NCBI GenBank assembly: GCA_034931985.1
Contig: JAYGHB010000001.1
Location: forward strand, 1-64,000
Reading direction: 5' to 3'
Length of the DNA: 64,000 nucleotides
Source: Halotia wernerae
Lineage (GTDB): Bacteria; Cyanobacteriota; Cyanobacteriia; Cyanobacteriales; Nostocaceae
This document shows, piece after piece, positions 8,899 through 16,408 of the stretch. The position numbers and the translations under genes are program-made. Each line of letters starts with the position of its first letter. Within the stretch, counting starts at the first letter, position 1. The notes under the pieces are model-generated. The model worked only from the letters and a program-made list of their open reading frames with translations, did not search any database and was not told the origin of the DNA.

Positions 8899-9690
8899 AT
8901 GTTCGGCAAGCCGATAGATCCCGCCAAGGCGCGCATTCTGGTCGTCAACGACGACGGCTATCGCGCGACCGGAATTGGCTTGCTGGAGAAGATCGCGCGC
9001 AAGCTTTCGCGCGACGTGTGGGTCGTCGCCCCGGAAACCGAACAAAGCGCCGTCAGCCATTCCTTGACCATCCGCCGGCCGTTGCGCGTGCGCAAATTGA
9101 AGGGCAATCGCTACGCGGTCGACGGCACGCCGACCGATTGCGTGATGCTCGCGCTCCAGGAAGTCATGAAGGACAAGCCGCCGACGCTTTGCCTGTCGGG
9201 CATCAATCGCGGCGGCAATCTGGGCGACGACGTGACCTATTCGGGCACGATCGCCGCGGCGATGGAGGCGACCATTCTGGGCGTTCCGTCGATCGCCTTG
9301 TCGCAAGTGTTGACCGCACCCCATCCGGTGAAATGGGCGACGGCGGAGCACCATGCCGAAAAGACGATCCGCCAGATCCTGAAGCTCGGCTGGCCGCCGG
9401 AAACGCTGATCAACGTCAATTTCCCCGATGCGCCGGCGGCCAACGTGCGCGGCGTCCTCGCCACGCGCCAGGGCCGCTACAAAACCGGCGACGAGATCGT
9501 GCGCAATCTCGATCCGCGCGGCGAGCCGTATTTCTGGATCGGTGCGGCCCGGCGCGGCCACGACACGCGGCCCGGCACGGACATCCACGCCACCGATCGC
9601 GGCTGGATTTCGGTCACGCCGATCTTCCTCGATCTTACGCATAAATCGACGTTGAAACGCTTCGCTGCGTCCCTGAAAGGCCGAGCATGA
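8899..9690 (+). CDS. surE: 5'/3'-nucleotidase SurE
   Basis: Metal-dependent survival protein that dephosphorylates nucleoside monophosphates. The N-terminal RILVVNDDGYRATGIGLLEK holds the Asp-Asp metal motif, and SGINRGGNLGDDVTYSGTIAAAMEA is the diagnostic family loop. The ATG at 8899 has GAGGGG just upstream and gives 263 residues. A TTG seven codons earlier is also possible. It overlaps pcm by 4 bp, the surE-pcm-nlpD arrangement widespread in proteobacteria and linked to stationary-phase survival. Confidence 0.95.
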   Translation: MFGKPIDPAKARILVVNDDGYRATGIGLLEKIARKLSRDVWVVAPETEQSAVSHSLTIRRPLRVRKLKGNRYAVDGTPTDCVMLALQEVMKDKPPTLCLSGINRGGNLGDDVTYSGTIAAAMEATILGVPSIALSQVLTAPHPVKWATAEHHAEKTIRQILKLGWPPETLINVNFPDAPAANVRGVLATRQGRYKTGDEIVRNLDPRGEPYFWIGAARRGHDTRPGTDIHATDRGWISVTPIFLDLTHKSTLKRFAASLKGRA

Positions 9691-10322
9691 GCACGCCCAA
9701 CCACAAGATCCGACTGGTGATGGAGCTGCGCGCGGCCGGTGTGGCCGACGTGGGCGTTCTGGCCGCGATCGAACGCACGCCGCGCGAAGTTTTCGTGCCG
9801 CCGACCTTCCGCGACCGCGCCTACGAGGACGCGGCCTTGCCCATCGGACATGCGCAAACATTGTCGCGGCCCTCGGTCGTCGGACTGATGAGCCAGGCCC
9901 TGGAGGCGGGGCCGCGCATGAAGGTCTTGGAGATCGGCACGGGTTCGGGTTACCAAACTTGCGTGCTCGCGCGCATGGTGCGCCGAGTCTACACGATCGA
10001 GCGGCATCGCGAATTGATGGTCCTGGCCGAAGAGCGATTCAAAACGCTGCGCGTCCACAACGTCGTCACCAAATTCGGGGACGGCTGGGCGGGCTGGCGC
10101 GAGCAAGCGCCCTTCGAACGGATCATCGTCACGGCGGCGCCTTCGGACATTCCCGGAGCGCTGGTCGATCAACTCGCCGAAGGCGGCGTGATGATCCTGC
10201 CCGTGGGGCGCGAAAAGCGCACCCAGGCACTCGTGCGTTTGCGCAAGCTCGACGGCCGGACGACCATCGAGGAACTCGACGCCGTGCGCTTCGTTCCGAT
10301 GGTGGCCGGCCTGCCGAATTAG
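9687..10322 (+). CDS. pcm: Protein-L-isoaspartate O-methyltransferase
   Basis: Repairs isoaspartyl residues in aged proteins by SAM-dependent methylation. The 211-residue protein has the N-terminal helix pair MELRAAGVADVGVLAAIERTPREVFVP and the ALPIGHAQTLSRPSVVGLM segment that closes over the substrate. The SAM motif I is VLEIGTGSGYQTCVLA, and IIVTAAPSDIP is a conserved loop. The start overlaps the surE stop (ATGA). The lipoprotein peptidase-like gene follows after 14 bp. Confidence 0.95.
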   Translation: MSTPNHKIRLVMELRAAGVADVGVLAAIERTPREVFVPPTFRDRAYEDAALPIGHAQTLSRPSVVGLMSQALEAGPRMKVLEIGTGSGYQTCVLARMVRRVYTIERHRELMVLAEERFKTLRVHNVVTKFGDGWAGWREQAPFERIIVTAAPSDIPGALVDQLAEGGVMILPVGREKRTQALVRLRKLDGRTTIEELDAVRFVPMVAGLPN

Positions 10323-10336
10323 AAGGCGCGGGGCCG

Positions 10337-11452
10337 TTGCGGCCGCCCGCCCTCAAATTCGCCGCCGCCCTGGCGCTGCTGGCGCTGGCCGCGTGCGAGC
10401 GCGGCGGGCCGCCGGCCCCCATCTTTGTCGGCGGGCGCCCGCAAGCCCAGCCGCAACAGCAGCAAAACCAACAACGCGCGGCCGCCCCGGTCGCGGGCAC
10501 GCTGCAACCGGGCACGACGCACGTTGTTGTTGCTGGTGATACGGTTTTCACGCTGTCGCGCCGTTCGGGTGTGCCCACGCGCGCGATCATCGACGCGAAT
10601 CGCCTGCAAGCGCCCTTTGCCCTAAATCCCGGCGATCGGTTGACCATCCCCGCCGTGCGCGTGCACGACGTACGCAGCGGCGATACGGCCTCGCAAGTGG
10701 CGCAACGCTACGGCGTCTCGCTCGCCGATCTCGTGCGTGCCAACGGCATCGAAGCGCCTTACATCATCCGAATCGGCCAACGCTTGGTGATCCCGGGCAG
10801 CGCGCAGCAAACGCAAACCGCGATCGCCGCGGCACCGATCCCCACACCGGCGCCGCGCCCGGTCGAGCAGGCTTCCCTTCCGCCGCCCGCACAACAAGCG
10901 CCGACGGGGCCGATCGCGGTTCCGCCGCCGCCGGCACAGCCGCAAGCGCCCGCACCACAAACGCCGGCACAACCGCAAGCGCCGGCCCCGCAGGCGGCGC
11001 AACCCGCGCCGCCGGTGCCCTCCGCGTTGACGGCGCCCGAGCCCGTCGATCCCGCGCGCGCCGGGCGTTTCCTGTGGCCGGTGCGCGGCATCGTCGTGTC
11101 GGATTACGGGCCCAAGCCCGGCGGCTTGCAGAACGATGGCGTGAACATCGCGGCCCCGCGCGGCACGCCGTTCCGCGCCGCCGAGGCGGGCACCGTGATC
11201 TATGCGGGCAACGAGCTTCGCGGCTTCGGCAATCTATTGCTCGTGCGCCACGAGGGCGGCTACGTCACGGCCTATGCCCATGCCGACGAGCTTCTCGTCC
11301 AGCGCGGCGACAATGTGCGGCGCGGCCAGACGATCGGGCGCGTGGGCTCGAGCGGCGGTGTCGCCACGCCGCAGCTCCATTTCGAAGTGCGGCGGGGGAC
11401 CCGCGCGGTCAACCCGACCGAATATCTCGGCAGCCAAAGCGCGTCGAATTGA
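10337..11452 (+). CDS. NlpD-like LysM/M23 lipoprotein with degenerate peptidase site
   Basis: Outer-membrane lipoprotein likely to activate a septal amidase. The proposed TTG start gives a lipoprotein signal (MRPPALKFAAALALLALAAC, Cys20 lipidated). Two LysM domains follow, about residues 57-105 (VVVAGDTVFTLSRRSG) and 107-155 (HDVRSGDTASQVAQRYG). A Pro/Gln/Ala linker leads to an M23 domain at about 240-365. In the M23 domain the first metal motif HxGxD reads NDGVN and the HxH motif reads QLH; only the YAH His is kept. This is the pattern of E. coli NlpD/EnvC, which regulate amidases and do not cut. The position after surE-pcm matches nlpD. Confidence 0.85.
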   Translation: MRPPALKFAAALALLALAACERGGPPAPIFVGGRPQAQPQQQQNQQRAAAPVAGTLQPGTTHVVVAGDTVFTLSRRSGVPTRAIIDANRLQAPFALNPGDRLTIPAVRVHDVRSGDTASQVAQRYGVSLADLVRANGIEAPYIIRIGQRLVIPGSAQQTQTAIAAAPIPTPAPRPVEQASLPPPAQQAPTGPIAVPPPPAQPQAPAPQTPAQPQAPAPQAAQPAPPVPSALTAPEPVDPARAGRFLWPVRGIVVSDYGPKPGGLQNDGVNIAAPRGTPFRAAEAGTVIYAGNELRGFGNLLLVRHEGGYVTAYAHADELLVQRGDNVRRGQTIGRVGSSGGVATPQLHFEVRRGTRAVNPTEYLGSQSASN

Positions 11453-11458
11453 GTTAAC

Positions 11459-11483
11459 ATCCCCGATCTTCGGTTGGGGATTT
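11459..11483 (+). promoter_or_regulatory. Hairpin between nlpD-like gene and hydrolase gene
   Basis: A nine-pair inverted repeat (11459-11467 with 11473-11481, two wobble pairs, five-base loop) is followed by only a short T run. It could be a weak terminator for the surE operon. Its 3' arm contains GGGGA at 11476-11480, 6 nt before the ATG at 11487, so it could also mask the ribosome binding site of the next gene. Confidence 0.35.
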
Positions 11484-11486
11484 CCG

Positions 11487-12566
11487 ATGAGAGTTTTCAC
11501 GATCGTTTTGGCGCTGTTGTTTTGCGCCCAAGCCCAAGCACAGGACGTCATCGTCCAAGAAGAACTTCTGCCGGTGACGATCCACGGCCGCGAGTTCAAG
11601 CTCGATACCATCGTCGTGAAACGCAAAGATTTCGACGGGCGACGCCTGCCGATCGCCTTGTTGACGCATGGCGTGTCGCGCAACGCGCAGGAAAACGCCG
11701 AAGTCACGACGGGGCGGCTGCGCGGCCAAGCGATCGATATGGCATTGCGCGGTTACCTTGCGGTCGGACTCATTCGGCGCGGCTTCGGAAAATCGAGCGA
11801 CTACACCCGTCCGCGCGGTTGCGGCACGGGCAGTTTCCTGCCCAGCCTGCGCGATCAGGCCGCCGATATCGAGGGCGTTCGCAAGGTCGTCGCCGCACGG
11901 CCGGACGCCGATCCCACGCGTATCGTCGGGATGGGCGTTTCCGTCGGCGGGATCACGATGCTGGCCTGGGCCAACGAACGGCCCGAAGGCTTGATCGCTG
12001 TCGTCAATGTGTCGGGCGGGACGGGATCGACCGCGACCGACACGAATTGCGACGAACCGGCTTTGATCGCGGCAGCGCGATCCTTCGGCGATGCGCGCAA
12101 CGCGCCGTCCATCTGGTTCTACGCCGCCAACGACACGTATTTCGGCCCGCGGGTGGTGTCGCGGATGCATGACGGCTTCACCGCGCGCGGCGGCAAAGCC
12201 AAGCTTCACGCGTTCGACGCCATCGGCAATGACGGCCATCAGATTTGGTCGTTGTCGGACGGGCGCCAGCGCTGGCTGCCGGCGATGGATGCGTTTCTCG
12301 GCGGCCTCGGTCTGCCGAGCTGGGACCCGGCACCGGCCGCCAAATTCGCCGAGAGCTTGAACGAATCCAACAAACGGGTCGTGGAGCGTTACTTGGCGTC
12401 GCCGGGCCACAAAGTCCTCATGATGGCGACGGGCAAGCGCAATTTGTACACGTGGCGCGGCGCGGTCGATTTGGACTTGGCACGCAAGAACGGTCTGGAA
12501 TCGTGCGAGAAATCCGCCGGCGAAAAGTGCCGGATCGTGATGGAGAATTTGCAGCCGGTGCCATAA
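11487..12566 (+). CDS. Exported alpha/beta hydrolase (dienelactone hydrolase/peptidase S9-like)
   Basis: A 359-residue protein with an N-terminal signal peptide (MRVFTIVLALLFCAQAQAQ). The nucleophile elbow is GMGVSVGG in RIVGMGVSVGGITML. The active-site His is probably in AIGNDGHQIWSL, and an acid is likely in the WFYAANDTYFGP strand. Exact family and substrate are not recognisable; an esterase or carboxypeptidase-like role in the periplasm is possible. The C-terminal 90 residues contain three or more Cys (RKNGLESCEKSAGEKCR) that could form disulfides after export. The start at 11487 is supported by the signal sequence. Confidence 0.7.
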   Translation: MRVFTIVLALLFCAQAQAQDVIVQEELLPVTIHGREFKLDTIVVKRKDFDGRRLPIALLTHGVSRNAQENAEVTTGRLRGQAIDMALRGYLAVGLIRRGFGKSSDYTRPRGCGTGSFLPSLRDQAADIEGVRKVVAARPDADPTRIVGMGVSVGGITMLAWANERPEGLIAVVNVSGGTGSTATDTNCDEPALIAAARSFGDARNAPSIWFYAANDTYFGPRVVSRMHDGFTARGGKAKLHAFDAIGNDGHQIWSLSDGRQRWLPAMDAFLGGLGLPSWDPAPAAKFAESLNESNKRVVERYLASPGHKVLMMATGKRNLYTWRGAVDLDLARKNGLESCEKSAGEKCRIVMENLQPVP

Positions 12567-12652
12567 CCGGTTTGCTTCTTGACGGAAGGTTGTATCTCGC
12601 CGAGACTATTTTTCGTCGGGCAGAAGGCCCGGACAGAGACGGGAGAATTCCG

Positions 12653-13180
12653 ATGTTCGATCCGATCGCCGCGTCGCGCGGCGCCGCCAGTTATTCCACG
12701 ACGATACGCACGCCGACGACGCCGGATGCGCCGGCCGCCGACAAGGACAAGACCGATCCGTCGGTCATCCTGCAAGGTCTCGCGGGGCTCAACGCCGCTT
12801 TGAAGGCGCGGCTCGGCGATTTGATCACGTCCTACAATTCGCAAGCGCCCGCGAACGGCGAAACCGTGCGCACCGCCGACGGCATGGATACGCGCCGTCT
12901 GCGCGATCGTCACGGGCGGGAGTTCGAAGAAAAACGTCTGCGCGATCCCAAGACGGGTCTGACGCTGTTTTTGACGCTCACGCCGACCGATGGCGGGGAC
13001 GGGCGCGTGACCATCATGGGCGGGGAGAAGAACAACCCCAACTTCACCATCGCCATGCGCAAGAAAGATTCACAGCGCGTGCCGGGCGATCTGATCGCGG
13101 CCGCGTTGGTCGATCTGGCGCGCGAGCGCGGCTTCGACGATACGGAGAAGCTGAAACTGACCGTGCGTTTCGATCGCTGA
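12653..13180 (+). CDS. Protein of unknown function
   Basis: A 175-residue soluble protein that I do not recognise. The first 35 residues are Thr/Ala/Pro-rich and low complexity. The rest is charged and predicted to be folded, with alternating strands (RVTIMGG, NFTIAMRKKD, LKLTVRFDR) and one helix (VPGDLIAAALVDLARERGF). There is no signal peptide or membrane segment. The ATG at 12653 follows GGGAGAATTCC, a good ribosome binding site also found before the small gene at 49425. Base composition matches the neighbours. Confidence 0.6.
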   Translation: MFDPIAASRGAASYSTTIRTPTTPDAPAADKDKTDPSVILQGLAGLNAALKARLGDLITSYNSQAPANGETVRTADGMDTRRLRDRHGREFEEKRLRDPKTGLTLFLTLTPTDGGDGRVTIMGGEKNNPNFTIAMRKKDSQRVPGDLIAAALVDLARERGFDDTEKLKLTVRFDR

Positions 13181-13199
13181 ACGATACTAAACAAACTCG

Positions 13200-13228
13200 T
13201 TGACATTCAACTGATCGGTTGATAGTAA
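13200..13228 (+). promoter_or_regulatory. Promoter of the ArsR-DUF899 operon
   Basis: A perfect TTGACA (13200-13205) is followed by a 17-bp spacer and TAGTAA (13223-13228) just upstream of the regulator gene. The spacer is almost wholly filled by the palindrome annotated as an operator. Confidence 0.55.
13207..13222. promoter_or_regulatory. Putative operator for the ArsR-family regulator
   Basis: TCAACTGATCGGTTGA is a 16-bp inverted repeat with 14 of 16 positions symmetric. It lies exactly between the -35 and -10 boxes, so a bound repressor would block RNA polymerase. Autorepression by the adjacent regulator is inferred from position. Confidence 0.5.
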
Positions 13229-13235
13229 GGGCGGC

Positions 13236-13625
13236 ATGAACCGCCCCGCTTTTCTGCGCGAACTCGTTTCCGATCCCGTGACGCAAGACGCCACGCTCGA
13301 TCGCGTGTTCTTCGCGCTCAGCGATCCCTTGCGCCGCGCGTTGCTCGATCGCCTCGCACAAGGTCCCGCGACGGTCGGCGAATTGGCCGCCCCGCATCCC
13401 GTGTCGCTGCAGGCGGTGTCGCGCCACATCCAAGTTCTGGTCCAGGCGGGCCTGATCGCGCAGGAACGCGACGGGCGCATCGCGCGTTGCAGCCTGACGG
13501 CGGAGCCCGTGCAGGTCGCCGCACTCTGGATGAACCGCTACGCCAAATACTGGCAGCACCAGTTCGAAGCCTTGGTCGCGGCTTTGCCCGATCCCGTTCC
13601 CCCGAAAAAGAGGAAGCGCAAATGA
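13236..13625 (+). CDS. ArsR-family winged-helix transcriptional regulator
   Basis: A 129-residue DNA-binding repressor of the ArsR/SmtB fold, closest in style to the metal-independent SdpR-like group. The winged helix is about residues 22-95, with recognition helix SLQAVSRHIQVLVQAGLI and wing QERDGRIARCSL. The usual ArsR metal motif (ELCVCDL) is absent; the corresponding segment reads TVGELAAPH. The C-terminus is basic (PPKKRKRK). The stop overlaps the next start (ATGA), so it is cotranscribed with two DUF899 proteins and a GFA protein, which it probably controls through the palindrome in its own promoter. Confidence 0.85.
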   Translation: MNRPAFLRELVSDPVTQDATLDRVFFALSDPLRRALLDRLAQGPATVGELAAPHPVSLQAVSRHIQVLVQAGLIAQERDGRIARCSLTAEPVQVAALWMNRYAKYWQHQFEALVAALPDPVPPKKRKRK

Positions 13626-14338
13626 GCCTGTCCGCCGAAATCGTATCGCGCGACGAATGGCGCCGCCGCCGTCTGGCGCTGTTGAACGCCGAGAAGGAAC
13701 TGACCCGCGAACGCGATCGCATCGCCGCCTTGCGCCGTGAAATGCCGTGGGTGCGGGTGGAGAAGGACTACGCCTTCGAAGGTCCCGACGGCGCCAAGTC
13801 GCTCGCCGGTTTGTTCGGCCCGCATTCGCAATTGCTCGTCTATCATTTCATGTTCGCGCCCGAGTGGGAGCGCGGCTGCAAAAGCTGCTCGATGTGGGCC
13901 GACGGCTTCGACCGTCAGGCGCCGCATCTGGCCGCGCGCGACATCGCCTTCGCCGCGATTTCGCGTGCCCCCTTCGCCAAGCTCGCCGCGTTCAAGGAAA
14001 AGCTCGGCTGGCAATTCCCTTGGTATTCCTGCGGCCCCGACGGGTTCGCGCGCGATTTCGGCGTGGAGTTCACCGCGGGGGACAAATCGGCCGAATACAA
14101 TTTCGTGCCCAAGCCGGCCGGCGCCAAGGACATGACCGATCTGCCCGGCGTTTCGGTCTTCGCCAAGCTGCCCGACGGCACCGTCTTCCACACCTATTCC
14201 TGCTACGCGCGCGGCATCGAGCAGATCAACCCGACTTACGGCTTGATCGATCTCGTGCCCAAGGGTCGCGACGAGGCGGGTCTGGCCTTCGATATGGCCT
14301 GGGTCAAGCTGCGCATCGAATACGACACGGCGAATTGA
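13622..14338 (+). CDS. DUF899 thioredoxin-like protein (CKSC motif)
   Basis: A 238-residue member of the DUF899 family, which has a thioredoxin-like fold. The N-terminal helix VSRDEWRRRRLALLNAEKELTRERD is typical. A CxxC pair (C86-K-S-C89) sits in WERGCKSCSMWADGFD, placed like the active-site dithiol of thioredoxins and AhpC-like proteins. The family has no settled biochemical role; dithiol redox chemistry is inferred. It is translationally coupled to the ArsR regulator and lies 13 bp before a second, shorter DUF899 gene. Charged N-terminal helices and the WADGF motif are shared by both. Confidence 0.85.
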   Translation: MSLSAEIVSRDEWRRRRLALLNAEKELTRERDRIAALRREMPWVRVEKDYAFEGPDGAKSLAGLFGPHSQLLVYHFMFAPEWERGCKSCSMWADGFDRQAPHLAARDIAFAAISRAPFAKLAAFKEKLGWQFPWYSCGPDGFARDFGVEFTAGDKSAEYNFVPKPAGAKDMTDLPGVSVFAKLPDGTVFHTYSCYARGIEQINPTYGLIDLVPKGRDEAGLAFDMAWVKLRIEYDTAN

Positions 14339-14351
14339 GGAGGAGGCGACG

Positions 14352-14963
14352 ATGGCAAGCCCCGACAACACGCAAGCCGGCTGCTGCGGCACCGGCCAGA
14401 CGGCGGATGACGAAATCGACGTCTATCGCCGCGAGATCCGCGAGATCCGCGCGCGTATGACCGAAGCGCGCCGCAAGCGGCCGCTGGAACCGGTGCTCGA
14501 TCACTTTCTTTATGGCGTGGACGGACAAAAGCATCTGTCCGATCTGTTCGGCGATGCCGACGATCTGATCCTGATCCACAATATGGGCAAGGGTTGCCCG
14601 TATTGCACGCTGTGGGCGGACGGCTTCAACGGCGTCTACGATCATCTCGCCAGTCGCGCGTCCTTTGTCGTGACGAGCCCCGATGCGCCCGAGGCGCAGG
14701 CCGAATTCGCCAAGTCGCGCGGCTGGCGCTTCCCGATGCTCAGCCACAAGGGCAGCGACTTCGCGCAAGCGCTGGGTTTCCGGGACCCGAAATCGGGCTG
14801 GCTGCCGGGCGTTTCGACCTTGAAGCGCACGAAGCAGGGCCTGTTCCGCGCGGCGGCCGAGGAATTCTCGCCCGGCGACGATTTCTGCTTCGTCTGGCCG
14901 ATGTTCGATTTGTTGCCCGAGGGCGCGGCGGGCTGGCGTCCGCGCTATCGCTACGCGAGCTGA
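14352..14963 (+). CDS. Second DUF899 thioredoxin-like protein (CPYC motif)
   Basis: A 203-residue paralogue of the preceding protein. It has the dithiol C82-P-Y-C85, the same sequence as the glutaredoxin active site, in MGKGCPYCTLWADGFNGVYDHL. Sequence identity to its neighbour is modest, so this is an old duplication or separate recruitment. It carries an extra vicinal Cys pair at residues 11-12. The gene is followed after 3 bp by the GFA gene, consistent with one operon. A role in thiol redox handling is inferred. Confidence 0.82.
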   Translation: MASPDNTQAGCCGTGQTADDEIDVYRREIREIRARMTEARRKRPLEPVLDHFLYGVDGQKHLSDLFGDADDLILIHNMGKGCPYCTLWADGFNGVYDHLASRASFVVTSPDAPEAQAEFAKSRGWRFPMLSHKGSDFAQALGFRDPKSGWLPGVSTLKRTKQGLFRAAAEEFSPGDDFCFVWPMFDLLPEGAAGWRPRYRYAS

Positions 14964-14966
14964 GGC

Positions 14967-15389
14967 ATGACCGTCAAACCCTATACAGGCGGCTGCGCTT
15001 GCGGCGCGCTGCGCTACGAAATTCCCGGCGAGCCGGTGTTCAGCAATCACTGCCAATGCCGCGATTGCCAGCGCGATAGCGGCACGGGCCACGGTTCCTA
15101 CCTGACCTTCATGCGCGACGGCGTGAAGTTGACCGGGACGGCCACGACCTGGGACATGGTCGCGGACAGCGGCAACGTGAAAACCCGCGGCTTCTGTCCG
15201 AAATGCGGCACGTCGGTGTTTTTGAATTTCGCCGCCGCGCCGGGCATTTTCACGGTCAACGCGGCGAGCCTGGACGAGCCGGAACGCTTCACGCCGCAGG
15301 TCGTGACCTATGCGTCGCGCGGCCATGCGTGGGACACGCTCGATCCGGCATTGACGAAATTCGAGACGATGCCGCCGCCGCCGAAATGA
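14967..15389 (+). CDS. GFA-family (Gfa/CENP-V fold) zinc protein
   Basis: A 140-residue protein of the family that includes glutathione-dependent formaldehyde-activating enzyme. The zinc ligands are visible: C10, C12 (GGCACGALRYE), C29, C31, C34 (HCQCRDCQRDSG) and C77, C80 (FCPKCGTSVF). Family members bind two zinc ions and glutathione-like adducts, but most have no tested activity. It is last in the ArsR-DUF899-DUF899 operon. Its stop is 1 bp from the stop of the convergent DUF815 gene. Confidence 0.85.
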   Translation: MTVKPYTGGCACGALRYEIPGEPVFSNHCQCRDCQRDSGTGHGSYLTFMRDGVKLTGTATTWDMVADSGNVKTRGFCPKCGTSVFLNFAAAPGIFTVNAASLDEPERFTPQVVTYASRGHAWDTLDPALTKFETMPPPPK

Positions 15390-15390
15390 A

Positions 15391-16248
15391 TCAGTCGACG
15401 CGCTTGCCCAAGCGCCCAGCGAGATCGACCACGAATTGCCACGCGACGCGACCCGAACGCGCACCGCGCGTCACCGACCACTCGTTGGCTTGGCGGCGCA
15501 ATTCCTCGACCGGCACGCCGAAGCCGTAGCGCTGGGCATAGCCTTCGATCATCGCGAAATACGTGTCCTGGTCGGCGTTGTGGAAGCCGAGCCACAGACC
15601 GAAACGGTCGGAGAGAGAGACTTTTTCCTCGACCGCCTCGGCGGGATTGATCGCGGTCGAGCGCTCGTTCTCGATCATATCGCGTGGCATCAAATGGCGG
15701 CGGTTCGACGTCGCGTAGAATACGACATTGTCGGGCCGGCCTTCGATGCCGCCGTCGAGCACGGCCTTCAGCGACTTGTAGGCGGCGTCCTGGCCGTCGA
15801 ACGACAGATCGTCGCAGAAGATCACGATACGCCGATCGGTCTGGCGCACATGGGAAAGCAACTTGGGCAGCGAGGGGATATCCTCGCGATGGATTTCGAC
15901 GAGGGCGACGGCGCGTTTGCGTGTCGCGCAAATTTGGGCGTGGACGGCTTTCACCAGCGACGACTTGCCGGTGCCGCGCGCGCCCCACAGCAGCACGTTG
16001 TTGGCGGGCAGGCCGTCGGCGAAACGTTTGGTGTTGTCGTAAAGCTGGTCGCGCTGGCGCTCCACACCCTTCAGCAGCGAGATATCGACCCGGTTGACCT
16101 TGGCGACGGCTTCGAGGCGCGCCCCCTCCGCATGCCAGACGAAGGCGTCGGCGGCGTCCAGATCGGCCGAAATCCGGGCGGGCGGGGCGATGCGGTCCAG
16201 CGCATCGGCGATGCGCGCGAGAAGCTGTTCGACGTTGGCTGTGTCCAT
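15391..16248 (-). CDS. DUF815 P-loop ATPase
   Basis: A 285-residue AAA-type ATPase of the DUF815 family, found in many proteobacteria and without an established function. Walker A is GARGTGKSS (residues 89-97), Walker B is RRIVIFCDDLSF (about 140-150), and a sensor-type Asn lies in NVVFYATSNRRHLMP. The ATG at 16248 gives a complete domain. It is transcribed toward the GFA gene and away from yajC. The leftward neighbour shares no operon with it. Confidence 0.85.
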   Translation of the reverse strand: MDTANVEQLLARIADALDRIAPPARISADLDAADAFVWHAEGARLEAVAKVNRVDISLLKGVERQRDQLYDNTKRFADGLPANNVLLWGARGTGKSSLVKAVHAQICATRKRAVALVEIHREDIPSLPKLLSHVRQTDRRIVIFCDDLSFDGQDAAYKSLKAVLDGGIEGRPDNVVFYATSNRRHLMPRDMIENERSTAINPAEAVEEKVSLSDRFGLWLGFHNADQDTYFAMIEGYAQRYGFGVPVEELRRQANEWSVTRGARSGRVAWQFVVDLAGRLGKRVD

Positions 16249-16340
16249 GTGCGGCGATTCCGTCCCGAAGCTGGGGCGGAACGCTAGTCCCCGTGCGCCA
16301 AGTGGTCAATCCGAAAGGAAAATCCGGCCCGGAGGGGGTG

Positions 16341-16368
16341 TTGCTTTTCGGGGCGAGGTGGCTATAGT
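16341..16368 (+). promoter_or_regulatory. Promoter of the yajC-secDF operon
   Basis: TTGCTT and TATAGT are separated by 16 bp and lie 40 bp upstream of the yajC start, in the divergent gap with the DUF815 gene. This is one of the best sigma-70-like matches in the window. Confidence 0.55.
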
Positions 16369-16408
16369 CGCGCGCCTTATCCCTTTCCCCGATACGACGG
16401 AGTTTTCG

